This document shows, in pieces, positions 53,423 through 61,359 of a DNA stretch of 64,000 nt. This stretch comes from Oscillospiraceae bacterium (GTDB taxonomy: Bacteria > Bacillota > Clostridia > Oscillospirales > Oscillospiraceae). The stretch lies in contig JAFWVV010000026.1 of NCBI GenBank assembly GCA_017518225.1, positions 1 through 64,000 of the forward strand, in the 5' to 3' direction. The notes below the pieces were generated by a model. It had not been told where the DNA came from and did not search any database. It was given only the letters and a program-made list of their open reading frames with translations. The position numbers and the translations under genes were made by a program. Position 1 is the first letter of the stretch, and each line of letters starts with the position of its first letter.

Positions 53423-54165
53423 AGAGCTTTGGTTTGACGGACAAAGGCATGATCCGTAAGGACAATCAGGATTGCTTTATCATCGAGCGCTGCGAGATAC
53501 AGGACTGCCTCGTGCTGGCGCTTTGCGACGGCATGGGCGGAGCAAAAGCGGGCGGCGTGGCCAGCCAGCTCTCGAACAAGGCTTTTGTTTCGCATATTTA
53601 CGGGAAACTGACGGCTCGAGTGAAAAAACGCGTTGATTACCAAAAAATGCTGACAGATGCATGCAACGAGGCAAACGGAGTATCTTTTGAGTACTCCCAG
53701 TTTGACGAGGCTTTCAGCGGTATGGGGACAACGCTTGTCGGCGGCGTCATAAAATACGACGGCAGGGGATATATCATCAATGTCGGCGACAGCAGGGCCT
53801 ATATCGTCTCCCCGCGTCGCAAAAGAATTACACAGATCACGAGAGATCATTCATTGGTGGAAGAACTGGTTGAGGTCGGTGCGATCACCAAAGATCAGGC
53901 GCGTGTCCACCCACAAAAAAACATCATAACGCGCGTGGTTGGCTCTGACGAGAAGGTAGAAGCGGATTATTTCCAGTTTTCTCTCAAAAGCGGTGAGATC
54001 CTGCTGCTGTGCTCGGACGGGCTTTCCAATATGCTGACGGACGAGGAGATACTTGAGCTTTCCGAGCAGTATCCGGAGCCGGAGATGCTCTGCCGGGAAC
54101 TGATGGCGGATGCTCTTGCACGCGGAGCAAATGATAATGTGACGGTTATTGCGGTTGCAAAATAA
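53419..54165 (+). CDS. prpC: Ser/Thr protein phosphatase PrpC (PP2C)
   Basis: A 248-residue PP2C-family metal phosphatase partner of PrkC. It has the metal sites ALCDGMGGAKAGGVAS and LLLCSDGLSNML and the GDSRAYIV motif, ending GANDNVTVIAV. The start is TTG 53419 overlapping the rlmN stop, after GAAGGTGAG. It is followed nine bases later by prkC. Confidence 0.95.
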   Translation: MKSFGLTDKGMIRKDNQDCFIIERCEIQDCLVLALCDGMGGAKAGGVASQLSNKAFVSHIYGKLTARVKKRVDYQKMLTDACNEANGVSFEYSQFDEAFSGMGTTLVGGVIKYDGRGYIINVGDSRAYIVSPRRKRITQITRDHSLVEELVEVGAITKDQARVHPQKNIITRVVGSDEKVEADYFQFSLKSGEILLLCSDGLSNMLTDEEILELSEQYPEPEMLCRELMADALARGANDNVTVIAVAK

Positions 54166-54174
54166 GGAGATCCT

Positions 54175-55860
54175 ATGAACGAACAGGACAAATATATCGG
54201 TCAAATACTGGAAGATCGCTATGAGATTTCCGAGCTGATCGGAGAGGGCGGTATGGCGCGTGTGTATCGCGCCTTGGATAAGAGACTGAACCGTAAAGTC
54301 GCTGTGAAAATCATGCGCGACGAAATGGCCGCCGATGAAGACTTCCGCCGTCGCTTTTGCGCGGAATCGCAGGCGGTTGCGATGCTTTCTCACCCGAACA
54401 TTGTAGCAGTTTACGACGTCAGCCACAGCGATCAGATTGAATTTATTGTGATGGAACTGATCGACGGTATTACCTTGACCCAGTATATGGATCGCCGTGG
54501 TATTCTCAGTTGGAAAGAAGCGGTGCATTTTTCCAAACAAATTGCCCGTGCGCTTGGTCATGCGCATGAGCGCGGCATTATCCATAGAGATATTAAACCG
54601 CAGAACGTTATGCTTTTGCGTGACGGTTCGATCAAGGTTGCTGACTTTGGTATTGCCGCGCTGGAAAGTGAATTGCAGGAAAATGACGGTCAGGCGATTG
54701 GCTCCATCCATTACATCGCGCCGGAGCAGGCGCGCGGGGAACTGCCGGACGCACGCAGCGACGTGTATTCTCTCGGCGTTGTGATGTATGAAATGGTCAC
54801 CGGCGCCGTTCCGTACAGCGGTGATTCCCTCGGTGAGATCGCTGTCAAGCAGATGAACGTACCGCCGACGCCAATCCACGAGCTAAACCCGGAGCTTCCG
54901 GAAACCTTGGAGAGGATCATTGAAAAGGCAATGGCCCCGAAGCTGGAAGACCGTTATCAGGCAGCGGCGGAAATTGCAGATGATCTTGAACAGATGTCCC
55001 GCGAAGGCGCGGCGGAACAGACACAGGCAGAAACAACGGAGATTGTCAGTGTTCCGGACGTAACGCCCATTCGCTCTGCCAGCGAGCTGTCCAAAAGCAA
55101 TTATGCGCGACGTCGTCGCAGAGCGAGCCGTGTTAGCTATCTGCTGGGAACCTTTCTCCTGCTGTTGCTGGCGCTCGGGATTTTCCACTTCCTCTGGGGT
55201 TATTGGATTGAAGAAATTTTTTCGCCCGCAGAGCGTACTACGCTTCCGAGTTTTGTTGGCATGGACTATGCGAGCGTGGAGAATGATTCGGAGCTGATGG
55301 GTCAATATCGTTTCGAGGTGACCTATGTGGTCAACAGCGAGGAAAAACCGGGGCGTGTGCTTTCGCAGGACCCACAGGCGGGACGCAGCGTCATGACCGG
55401 CCCCTCCGGCGTTGTCGTCAGCTTAACGGTTAGTACAAATGCCAGCCAGCTGGAAATCCCGGATCTTGCCGGGCGCTATTATACGGATGCGATTCTCATT
55501 CTGCAAAGCAGCGGATTAGTTGGCGAAATTGAAAATGCTACGTCTTCGTCTGTGCCGCGCGATTACGTGATTTCAACCAGTCCCGGCAGCGGAGAGACGG
55601 TCAGCACGGGCTCCGTCGTCTATGTAACCGTCAGCAGCGGCCCGGAGATCCTTATCGTGGAGGTTCCCAACCTGGTGGGCATTAGTGAAGATGCTGCGCG
55701 CGCCAAGCTGGAGGCCGCCAGACTCAGCTATGGGGGGGCGGAGCGTGTGCCCAGCGAATTTGAAGCGGGGACCGTAATCGGTCAGGTTCCGGATGCTTTT
55801 ACCCAGATTGAAGAGCATGCTAAAGTTACGCTTCAAATCTCCACCGGTCCAGCCTCATGA
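54175..55860 (+). CDS. prkC: Ser/Thr protein kinase with PASTA repeats (PrkC/Stk1)
   Basis: A 561-residue membrane kinase. The kinase domain (residues 1 to about 275) has GEGGMARVYRA, VKIMRDE, IIHRDIKPQNVML, VADFGIAALE and APEQARGELPDARSD. A transmembrane helix lies at about 322-342, followed by three PASTA repeats (IPDLAGRYY, VPNLVGISED and the first LPSFVGMDY) that bind muropeptides. It senses cell-wall fragments and controls growth and spore germination. PrpC reverses its phosphorylations. Confidence 0.95.
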   Translation: MNEQDKYIGQILEDRYEISELIGEGGMARVYRALDKRLNRKVAVKIMRDEMAADEDFRRRFCAESQAVAMLSHPNIVAVYDVSHSDQIEFIVMELIDGITLTQYMDRRGILSWKEAVHFSKQIARALGHAHERGIIHRDIKPQNVMLLRDGSIKVADFGIAALESELQENDGQAIGSIHYIAPEQARGELPDARSDVYSLGVVMYEMVTGAVPYSGDSLGEIAVKQMNVPPTPIHELNPELPETLERIIEKAMAPKLEDRYQAAAEIADDLEQMSREGAAEQTQAETTEIVSVPDVTPIRSASELSKSNYARRRRRASRVSYLLGTFLLLLLALGIFHFLWGYWIEEIFSPAERTTLPSFVGMDYASVENDSELMGQYRFEVTYVVNSEEKPGRVLSQDPQAGRSVMTGPSGVVVSLTVSTNASQLEIPDLAGRYYTDAILILQSSGLVGEIENATSSSVPRDYVISTSPGSGETVSTGSVVYVTVSSGPEILIVEVPNLVGISEDAARAKLEAARLSYGGAERVPSEFEAGTVIGQVPDAFTQIEEHAKVTLQISTGPAS

Positions 55861-56747
55861 TGATTGAGGGTAGAATTGTCAAGGCGCTCAGCGGCTTTTA
55901 CTACGTTCAGACGGAACACACGCTGCTCTCTTGCAAAGCGAGAGGGAAATTTCGCCTGGACGGAACCTCGCCGCTGGTGGGCGACCAGGTTCTGTGCAGC
56001 AGCGACGCGGAAGGCGTTGGACGGGTTGAGGAGATTTTACCGCGACGCAACTGGTTTATCCGTCCGGCTGTTGCCAATATCGATCAGCTGGTTTTTATTG
56101 CTGCCGGCGTTAATCCTGTGACGGATCCGTTTTTGATTGACCGGGTATCGGTCATTGCGGCGCAGGCGCAGTGTGAGCTTCTGATTTGTGTGAACAAATC
56201 GGATCTGAGCGCAGCCAATGAGCTGTTCGATGTTTTTTCCGCTGCAGGCTTTTCCGTGATCCGAACAAGTGCCGAAACAGGCGAAGGGATCGAGGAGCTG
56301 TTCGAACGCCTGCGCGGAAAAACCTCTTCCTTCACCGGCAATTCCGGCGTCGGAAAATCCAGTCTGCTCAATCGACTCTTGCCATCAGCCGCCGCGGAAA
56401 CAGCGGCGGTCAGTGAAAAACTTGGCCGAGGCAAGCATACGACCCGCCATGTGGAGCTGTATGCGCTGGATGACTGCACGTTTATTGCAGATACGCCGGG
56501 TTACGCCTCCTTTGAAATCGAAATGATGACGGCGATCCCCAAAGAAGAGCTTGCCGGGCACTTTTTGGATTTCCAGCCTTATCTTGGACAATGCCGCTTT
56601 CATGACTGCGCGCATTTGCGCGAGCCGGGCTGCGCAATCAGCGAGGCTCTCCGGAACGGTGAAATTCAAGCCAGCCGCTATCGATCCTATGTGCGTTTAT
56701 ATGAGCTGTGTGCCCAACATAAATTTTGGGAGAATAAAAAAAAATGA
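55857..56747 (+). CDS. rsgA: Small ribosomal subunit biogenesis GTPase RsgA
   Basis: A 296-residue circularly permuted GTPase for 30S maturation. An OB domain comes first, then G4 CVNKSDLS, G1 GNSGVGKSSL, G3 DTPGY and the zinc knuckle CRFHDCAHLREPGCAI. ATG 55857 overlaps the prkC stop. The gene's stop codon is shared with the start of repeat copy 2. The rpe and thiN genes that often follow are absent. Confidence 0.95.
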   Translation: MMIEGRIVKALSGFYYVQTEHTLLSCKARGKFRLDGTSPLVGDQVLCSSDAEGVGRVEEILPRRNWFIRPAVANIDQLVFIAAGVNPVTDPFLIDRVSVIAAQAQCELLICVNKSDLSAANELFDVFSAAGFSVIRTSAETGEGIEELFERLRGKTSSFTGNSGVGKSSLLNRLLPSAAAETAAVSEKLGRGKHTTRHVELYALDDCTFIADTPGYASFEIEMMTAIPKEELAGHFLDFQPYLGQCRFHDCAHLREPGCAISEALRNGEIQASRYRSYVRLYELCAQHKFWENKKK

Positions 56748-56951
56748 GACTGTCAAAAAACGATGCAGATGGACAGTTGACAGAGCCGCGGGGGAGCGCG
56801 AGGGGGCAGACCCGCCTCGCGTTACAATAAACCGTCGTCTAAAAAAGGCTGATATCATCAGGCTTTTTTAGGTAATAGCATTTTGACACCGTCAAAATGC
56901 TCGGCGGCTGAAGCTTGTCAAAAAAGTCCCAGAGGACTTTTTTGACAAGCT
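56746..56951 (+). repeat. Structured intergenic repeat, copy 2
   Basis: A 206-base element nearly identical to 32721-32927. It starts GAGACTGTCAAAAAA within the rsgA stop codon and ends GACAAGCT. The last hairpin is a perfect 18-bp stem with a CAGA loop (AGCTTGTCAAAAAAGTCC with its complement), longer than in copy 1. The outer pair of the three-way junction reads CCGTCG here versus CCGCCG in copy 1, and still pairs with CGGCGG through a G-U. The first 80 bases differ between copies more than the last 120. Confidence 0.85.
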
Positions 56952-56964
56952 GAAAATAATATTG

Positions 56965-56992
56965 TCATTTTTCGCCGCCTGTCGCATAGAAT
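56965..56992 (+). promoter_or_regulatory. Sigma-E-like promoter of a small membrane protein
   Basis: TCATTTTT (56965-56972), a 12-base spacer and CATAGAAT (56985-56992) resemble mother-cell sigma-E/sigma-K promoters (kmATATTT, CATACnnT). The small gene starts 34 bases further on. A vegetative promoter is not evident. Confidence 0.45.
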
Positions 56993-57025
56993 GAAGCATC
57001 ATCCTTTGCGGGGGGCGGTCTGTTT

Positions 57026-57178
57026 ATGCGGAGAGGACGACGTTGCTATATGGCGATCACAGTTCTTTCTCTCGGCCTTGTGATCTTATTTTCCGTATTG
57101 CTGCCGGGCGTGTTTTGGTGGCTTTTGCTGTCCGGTGTGCTGATTGGCCTCGGTGTCTGGTTACTGCGCTGCTGTTAA
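57026..57178 (+). CDS. 50-residue membrane peptide
   Basis: ATG 57026 follows GGGGGCGG at a fair distance. The frame encodes a basic MRRGRRCYM start, two hydrophobic segments (ITVLSLGLVILFSVLLP-like and VFWWLLLSGVLIGLGVWLL) and ends RCC. It is too short for many gene finders. The two termini are both rich in Arg/Cys, so a small membrane-embedded sporulation peptide is plausible. I do not know the family with certainty. Confidence 0.55.
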   Translation: MRRGRRCYMAITVLSLGLVILFSVLLPGVFWWLLLSGVLIGLGVWLLRCC

Positions 57179-57573
57179 GCAGATATGGATTAATACTCCG
57201 TTAAATAACTTTATCATTTTTTATGGCGTGGTCGTAGAGGCTACGCCATTTTTGCTTTCAGCAATTCATCAATCGGGATGAATCCCATAAGGTCATATTA
57301 GATATGAATTCTATGAGTTTTTTTGCTTATGATCTGTCGGCTACATCGATGTAAATTGCTTTGATAAGCTCATGAACCACCCTTCAGCCTATATGACGAT
57401 GAAGTTCAAAAGCTGCCAAAGCTTTTGAAAAACAATTTGGAGATTATTACAAATAACTACTTGACTACTTGCAAACCCACCATTTCAATATCGTCGGCTT
57501 CTATTTCTTTATGATTTCTTGAAAACTGTTTGTTACGCTTTCCTTGCAAAAGCAAAGGTAAAGGAGAATTGAT
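57179..57573. other. A+T-rich gene-free stretch, left edge of the acquired segment
   Basis: About 395 bases. Near the start ATGGCGTGG...CTACGCCAT (57222-57250) forms a hairpin with a T-run, ending the small gene. The rest is A+T-rich with short frames of 20-50 codons that I do not recognise; decayed gene remnants are possible. No clear promoter for the ABC genes is seen (TTGACT at 57461-57466 has no good -10). Confidence 0.5.
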
Positions 57574-58275
57574 ATGGATTTCATGCTGAGTACAACAGAC
57601 TTGTGCAAAAACTTCAAGGGACAGATGGCGGTTAATCATGTATCTATCGGGGTACAACGCAACTCCGTCTATGGGCTTTTAGGTCCTAATGGAGCAGGAA
57701 AATCGACACTCTTAAAAATGCTGACGGGTATTCTTCACCCCAGCAGCGGCAGCATCACATTTGACGGTCATCCGTGGCAGCGAAACGATTTAAGGAATAT
57801 CGGTGCGTTGATTGAAATGCCGCCGCTCTACGAAAATCTGACGGCCTATGAAAACCTGAAAGTCAGAACCACCTTGCTGGGGCTGCCTGATTCACACATC
57901 CACGAAGTACTTGAAACAGTCAATCTTACAAATACAGGAAGGAAAAAGGCCGGGCAGTTCTCACTTGGTATGAAGCAGCGGCTTGGCATTGCGATAGCTC
58001 TTGTGAATACGCCGCAGCTTCTCATCCTCGATGAGCCTACCAACGGGCTTGATCCCTTGGGTATCGGTGAACTGCGGGAACTGATCCGCTCTTTTCCACA
58101 AAAAGGTATTACTGTGATCCTTTCCAGCCATATTCTGTCGGAAGTCCAGCAGATTGCCGATCATGTGGGAATTATCGTAAACGGAACGTTGGGCTTTGAG
58201 GGCAGCATCCAATCGGAAGACAATCTGGAAGCGCTGTTTATGGATGTGATCCGCAAATACGGCAAGGAGGTGTGA
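57574..58275 (+). CDS. Lantibiotic-protection ABC transporter, ATP-binding subunit
   Basis: A 233-residue ABC ATPase of the NisF/SpaF/CprA/BcrA class. Walker A is GPNGAGKSTLLKML, signature FSLGMKQRLGIAIAL, Walker B LLILDEPTNGLDPLG and the H-loop SSHILSE. Next to two permeases and a two-component system it identifies a self-protection transporter that expels lantibiotics from the membrane. RBS AAAGGAG precedes the ATG. The A+T content is visibly higher than in the flanking genes. Confidence 0.9.
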   Translation: MDFMLSTTDLCKNFKGQMAVNHVSIGVQRNSVYGLLGPNGAGKSTLLKMLTGILHPSSGSITFDGHPWQRNDLRNIGALIEMPPLYENLTAYENLKVRTTLLGLPDSHIHEVLETVNLTNTGRKKAGQFSLGMKQRLGIAIALVNTPQLLILDEPTNGLDPLGIGELRELIRSFPQKGITVILSSHILSEVQQIADHVGIIVNGTLGFEGSIQSEDNLEALFMDVIRKYGKEV

Positions 58276-58278
58276 GTC

Positions 58279-59019
58279 ATGCGCTATCTGAAATCTGAAA
58301 ACCTGAAACATAAGCGCAGTTTTACGCGCACGTTAATTCTTTTAGCGCCTTTAGTTACAGTGCTGATGACATTCCTTGCTCCCATGTGGTTTCAGGTGAA
58401 TGCCTTTAATTGGTGGTATGTATTTCTCTACCCCGGTTTTCTTACCCTTCTATGTGTTCTTATAGAGCATAGGGATAGCGGAAAGAAAAAATATCAGACG
58501 GTCTTTCCACTTCCGGTATCGCTTTCAACAATATGGCGTGCAAAAATCGAAACGACAGGGCTTTACGTCCTGATCGGAAATCTTATTTTTCTTGTGCTGA
58601 ATGTGCTGGGAGGCTTTATCATATCTCGCCTTTCGGGGTTCCCCATGACGATTGGCATTTCCTCAGCAATACTTGGAACTGTCTGCATTGTTTTGGCAAG
58701 CCTGTGGGAGATTCCCTTTTGCCTGTGGCTGGCAAAGAAAACAGGGCTATTTGTCGCTTTGATCCTAAATGCAGGGGTCGGGAGCGTTTTGGGCGTTCTT
58801 GCAGCACAAACCACCTACTGGATTTATTGTCCATATGGCTGGGCGCCACGTTTGATGGTTCCGATCCTTAACATCATGCCCAACGGTACGCTTGCACAGG
58901 AGCAGGTTTTGGACACGCCGCCTGTATTAATTTGTTTAGCGTTGGCTCTATCGCTTCTCGCGTTTATATTCCTGTCCTTGATAACAGGAAAACAGTTTGC
59001 AATACAGGAGGCAAAATGA
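58279..59019 (+). CDS. Lantibiotic immunity ABC permease (MutE/EpiE/SpaE type)
   Basis: A 246-residue permease with six hydrophobic helices (TLILLAPLVTVLMTFLAP, YVFLYPGFLTLLCVLI, LYVLIGNLIFLVLNVLGGFI, ISSAILGTVCIVLASLW, LFVALILNAGVGSVLGVL, LICLALALSLLAFIFLSLI). The order ATPase-permease-permease is that of nisin/spaericin-type immunity or CprABC. It starts three bases after the ATPase gene and overlaps the next permease by four bases. Confidence 0.88.
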   Translation: MRYLKSENLKHKRSFTRTLILLAPLVTVLMTFLAPMWFQVNAFNWWYVFLYPGFLTLLCVLIEHRDSGKKKYQTVFPLPVSLSTIWRAKIETTGLYVLIGNLIFLVLNVLGGFIISRLSGFPMTIGISSAILGTVCIVLASLWEIPFCLWLAKKTGLFVALILNAGVGSVLGVLAAQTTYWIYCPYGWAPRLMVPILNIMPNGTLAQEQVLDTPPVLICLALALSLLAFIFLSLITGKQFAIQEAK

Positions 59020-59762
59020 TGCGCGCGTTTATTCGCTGCTTTAGGGCAGAATTTATAAAACACAGACGCAGCGCGGTATATTATATCCACATCATTTTGC
59101 CTGTTCTGTGTGCAGTCGTTTTTGCCGGATATTATCGTGTTTCTGGCTGGGATATTTCAACAAAGATAAGCGCTTATCTGGAGGTGCTGGCCGCATCTAT
59201 TCCGTTTTTGATTGGTATCATCACCGGACAGGCGCTACAGATTGAACATACGGCCGGGAGCTATCAGCTCATGCTTGGAACGATCTCCTCAAGAAACGCA
59301 TCTTTTCTCGGAAAGCTTATCTTTATGCTTTCCTGCTTCTTTTGCGCAACTGCTTTTGCGTTGTGGATATTCGCGGTATTATACCCAGTCCTTCCTCTTA
59401 GGTTATTTGCAAAACCTTTGAGCTTGTTATCATTTACTGCTTTTCCGCTATATGTTATGCACCTTTTTGTTGGACTGAGATTCGGAAAGGGTGCAACGAT
59501 GGGGTTGGGAATTGCGGGAAGCCTTTTAGCCGCACTTATGCGTACAGGTCTTGGAGATGGTATCTGGAAGGTCGTTCCCTGGGCTTGGGGCATCAGGACA
59601 ATGGACGTCGCCGTGCTGTCCTGGTATGATCCGCAACTCTATTTGCTGGCACATGGTGAGTTTGTAATCGGCATGGTAGTTTGTGCCTGTTCGTCCGTCT
59701 GTTTGCTGACCGCCTGCCTGCTGTGGTTCCGACGCTGGGACGGTGCAAAAAGCGCGGACTAA
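59016..59762 (+). CDS. Lantibiotic immunity ABC permease (MutG/EpiG/SpaG type)
   Basis: A 248-residue permease with about six membrane helices, starting at ATG 59016 after ACAGGAGG. It shares the ECFRAEFIKHRRS-like N-terminal basic segment (FRAEFIKHRRSAVYY) and the GIITGQALQIEHTAGSYQ loop with the family. It forms the heteromeric channel with the preceding gene. Confidence 0.87.
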   Translation: MMRAFIRCFRAEFIKHRRSAVYYIHIILPVLCAVVFAGYYRVSGWDISTKISAYLEVLAASIPFLIGIITGQALQIEHTAGSYQLMLGTISSRNASFLGKLIFMLSCFFCATAFALWIFAVLYPVLPLRLFAKPLSLLSFTAFPLYVMHLFVGLRFGKGATMGLGIAGSLLAALMRTGLGDGIWKVVPWAWGIRTMDVAVLSWYDPQLYLLAHGEFVIGMVVCACSSVCLLTACLLWFRRWDGAKSAD

Positions 59763-59795
59763 CTTATATTCAACTAAATATAGAGAGGAAAAACA

Positions 59796-60512
59796 ATGAA
59801 TAAGAAGGTTTGCTTTTTAGCTTCGTCACTTATTATTGCAATGCTATTGATGTGTGGATGCTCTATTGAAAGGGATTTTATGCAAAAAAAACAATGCGAA
59901 ATATCAATAGATGACTGGATTACCGTGTCATATAACGAACAGGACTTTTTTATCATCAACGAAAGGGTGGATGCAGCAGAAATAGGCACATGGGTGGGTG
60001 TTATCAACAAAAACCTGTCGGGCGTTATGTTTTCTTCTGTCTATACCGACAAGAAAAATGCCGATATGATAGATATTTCAATCAATGATGCTTTTTTTCG
60101 CGCAATTGCTGTGGATAAACTTGTTGAGGGGATGTGCCCGTATGAATTGCATGCATATTCGTCATATCAAGCAGGCATACAAACAGTAAGCCTTGATGCC
60201 AATAATGCATTGCGACTGATTTTCAATGGGGATACTTACGCAGTGACTGAAAGTCGCATTGAGAGAAGTGATTTGGGTAGCTTTGTTTGTAGTATAGCTC
60301 GCAGCCTTACTTGTGATGCCGAAACAGGCAGAATAATATCGAAAGAAGAGGCTCTTGCTATCGATTGGGATGGAAGCCTTCAGCAAAATCGCAGATTGCT
60401 GAATTATGATAATGTTTATTGGGTAAAAAACACGGATGATCTGGCTGTCGGTATAAATGGAAAATTCTATATAGCAGTCAAACAACAGCAAAAAGCAGAT
60501 TCAAAAGATTAG
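59796..60512 (+). CDS. NisI/SpaI-like lantibiotic immunity lipoprotein
   Basis: A 238-residue protein with a signal peptide ending LLMCGC (lipobox-like, Cys about 22) and a mature part with two similar domains. Each domain has a pattern like ISYNEQDFFII, DAAEIGTWVGVINK and VYTDKKNADMIDISIND; this resembles NisI/SpaI, which bind the lantibiotic at the surface. It lies 33 bases after the ABC operon in the same direction. Sequence similarity to the family is from memory and should be verified. Confidence 0.7.
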   Translation: MNKKVCFLASSLIIAMLLMCGCSIERDFMQKKQCEISIDDWITVSYNEQDFFIINERVDAAEIGTWVGVINKNLSGVMFSSVYTDKKNADMIDISINDAFFRAIAVDKLVEGMCPYELHAYSSYQAGIQTVSLDANNALRLIFNGDTYAVTESRIERSDLGSFVCSIARSLTCDAETGRIISKEEALAIDWDGSLQQNRRLLNYDNVYWVKNTDDLAVGINGKFYIAVKQQQKADSKD

Positions 60513-60696
60513 AATTCATGTATTCTTAATCGACAGATATGTATATGCGCGCGTCTGCCAAGATTTTTCGTCGATATATGAGATTATTTGTTTCGGCTTT
60601 CTCACACAGAGCCATAATTCACGTCGCTTCAGCCAAAATTCAAGTCGATCAATCTGATCATTTATGTTATTATACGTCATACAGGGAGGTGGTCTT
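60513..60696. promoter_or_regulatory. Region before the two-component system with direct repeats
   Basis: Two near-identical 11-base repeats, AATTCACGTCG (60616-60626) and AATTCAAGTCG (60637-60647), are spaced 21 bases apart (two helical turns). They are followed by a TATTAT (60668-60673) and the RR start at 60697. This resembles OmpR-family activator sites upstream of a promoter. No gene is present. Confidence 0.45.
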
Positions 60697-61359
60697 GTGG
60701 CACACATTCTTATCATAGATGACGATCCTGGCATTTTGGAACTGATTAAAGAAAGCCTGTCGAAAGATGGGCATTCGATGACTGCATGTCAAAGTCCGAC
60801 GGATGTGGATATGAAAACCATTCACCGCTATGAACTGATCCTTTTGGATATTATGATGCCTGACGTAGACGGGCTTTCGTTCTGTAAACAGATTCGCGGT
60901 ATGGTGGATTGTCCCATCTTGTTTTTGACGGCAAAAGCGATGGAGAACGATATTCTGTTCGGGCTGAATATCGGTGCGGACGATTATATAACAAAACCGT
61001 TTTCGGTGAAGGAGCTTAGAGCCCGTGTTACCGCGCATCTGCGCAGAGAAAAGAGGGAAAAGCACAGTGCGCTGCACTGCGGTAACGAGGTTTGGCTTGA
61101 TCTCTCCGCTATGAGGTTATATATATCCAATCAGCCGATTCCCCTTACAAAGGGAGAATATGCGATTTGCGAATATCTTGCGCGGCATAGCGGGCAGGTT
61201 TTTACAAAGGAACAAATATATGAAGCGGTGTTTGGACTTGACGGGACAAGCGACAATTCTACTATCGCAACCCATATCATGAATATCCGATCCAAGTTTG
61301 AGACCTTCGGTATATGTCCAATCAGTACGGTATGGGGGATTGGTTATAAATGGGAATGA
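60697..61359 (+). CDS. Response regulator, OmpR family (NisR/SpaR/CprR-like)
   Basis: A 220-residue regulator. The receiver has the acidic pocket LIIDDDPG and the phosphorylated aspartate in LLDIMMPDVDG, then TAKAMEND and TKPFSVKEL with the lysine. The C-terminal winged helix is LPLTKGEYAICEYLARHSGQ and ends WGIGYKW. GTG 60697 follows GGGAGGTGG at five bases. It overlaps the kinase gene. It probably activates the immunity genes and itself. Confidence 0.93.
   Translation: MAHILIIDDDPGILELIKESLSKDGHSMTACQSPTDVDMKTIHRYELILLDIMMPDVDGLSFCKQIRGMVDCPILFLTAKAMENDILFGLNIGADDYITKPFSVKELRARVTAHLRREKREKHSALHCGNEVWLDLSAMRLYISNQPIPLTKGEYAICEYLARHSGQVFTKEQIYEAVFGLDGTSDNSTIATHIMNIRSKFETFGICPISTVWGIGYKWE

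Noticed and set aside
57255..57520. Short frames suggesting a decayed gene
   Set aside because: Frames are 20-50 codons, in different phases, and match nothing I know. Recorded only as gene-free sequence.
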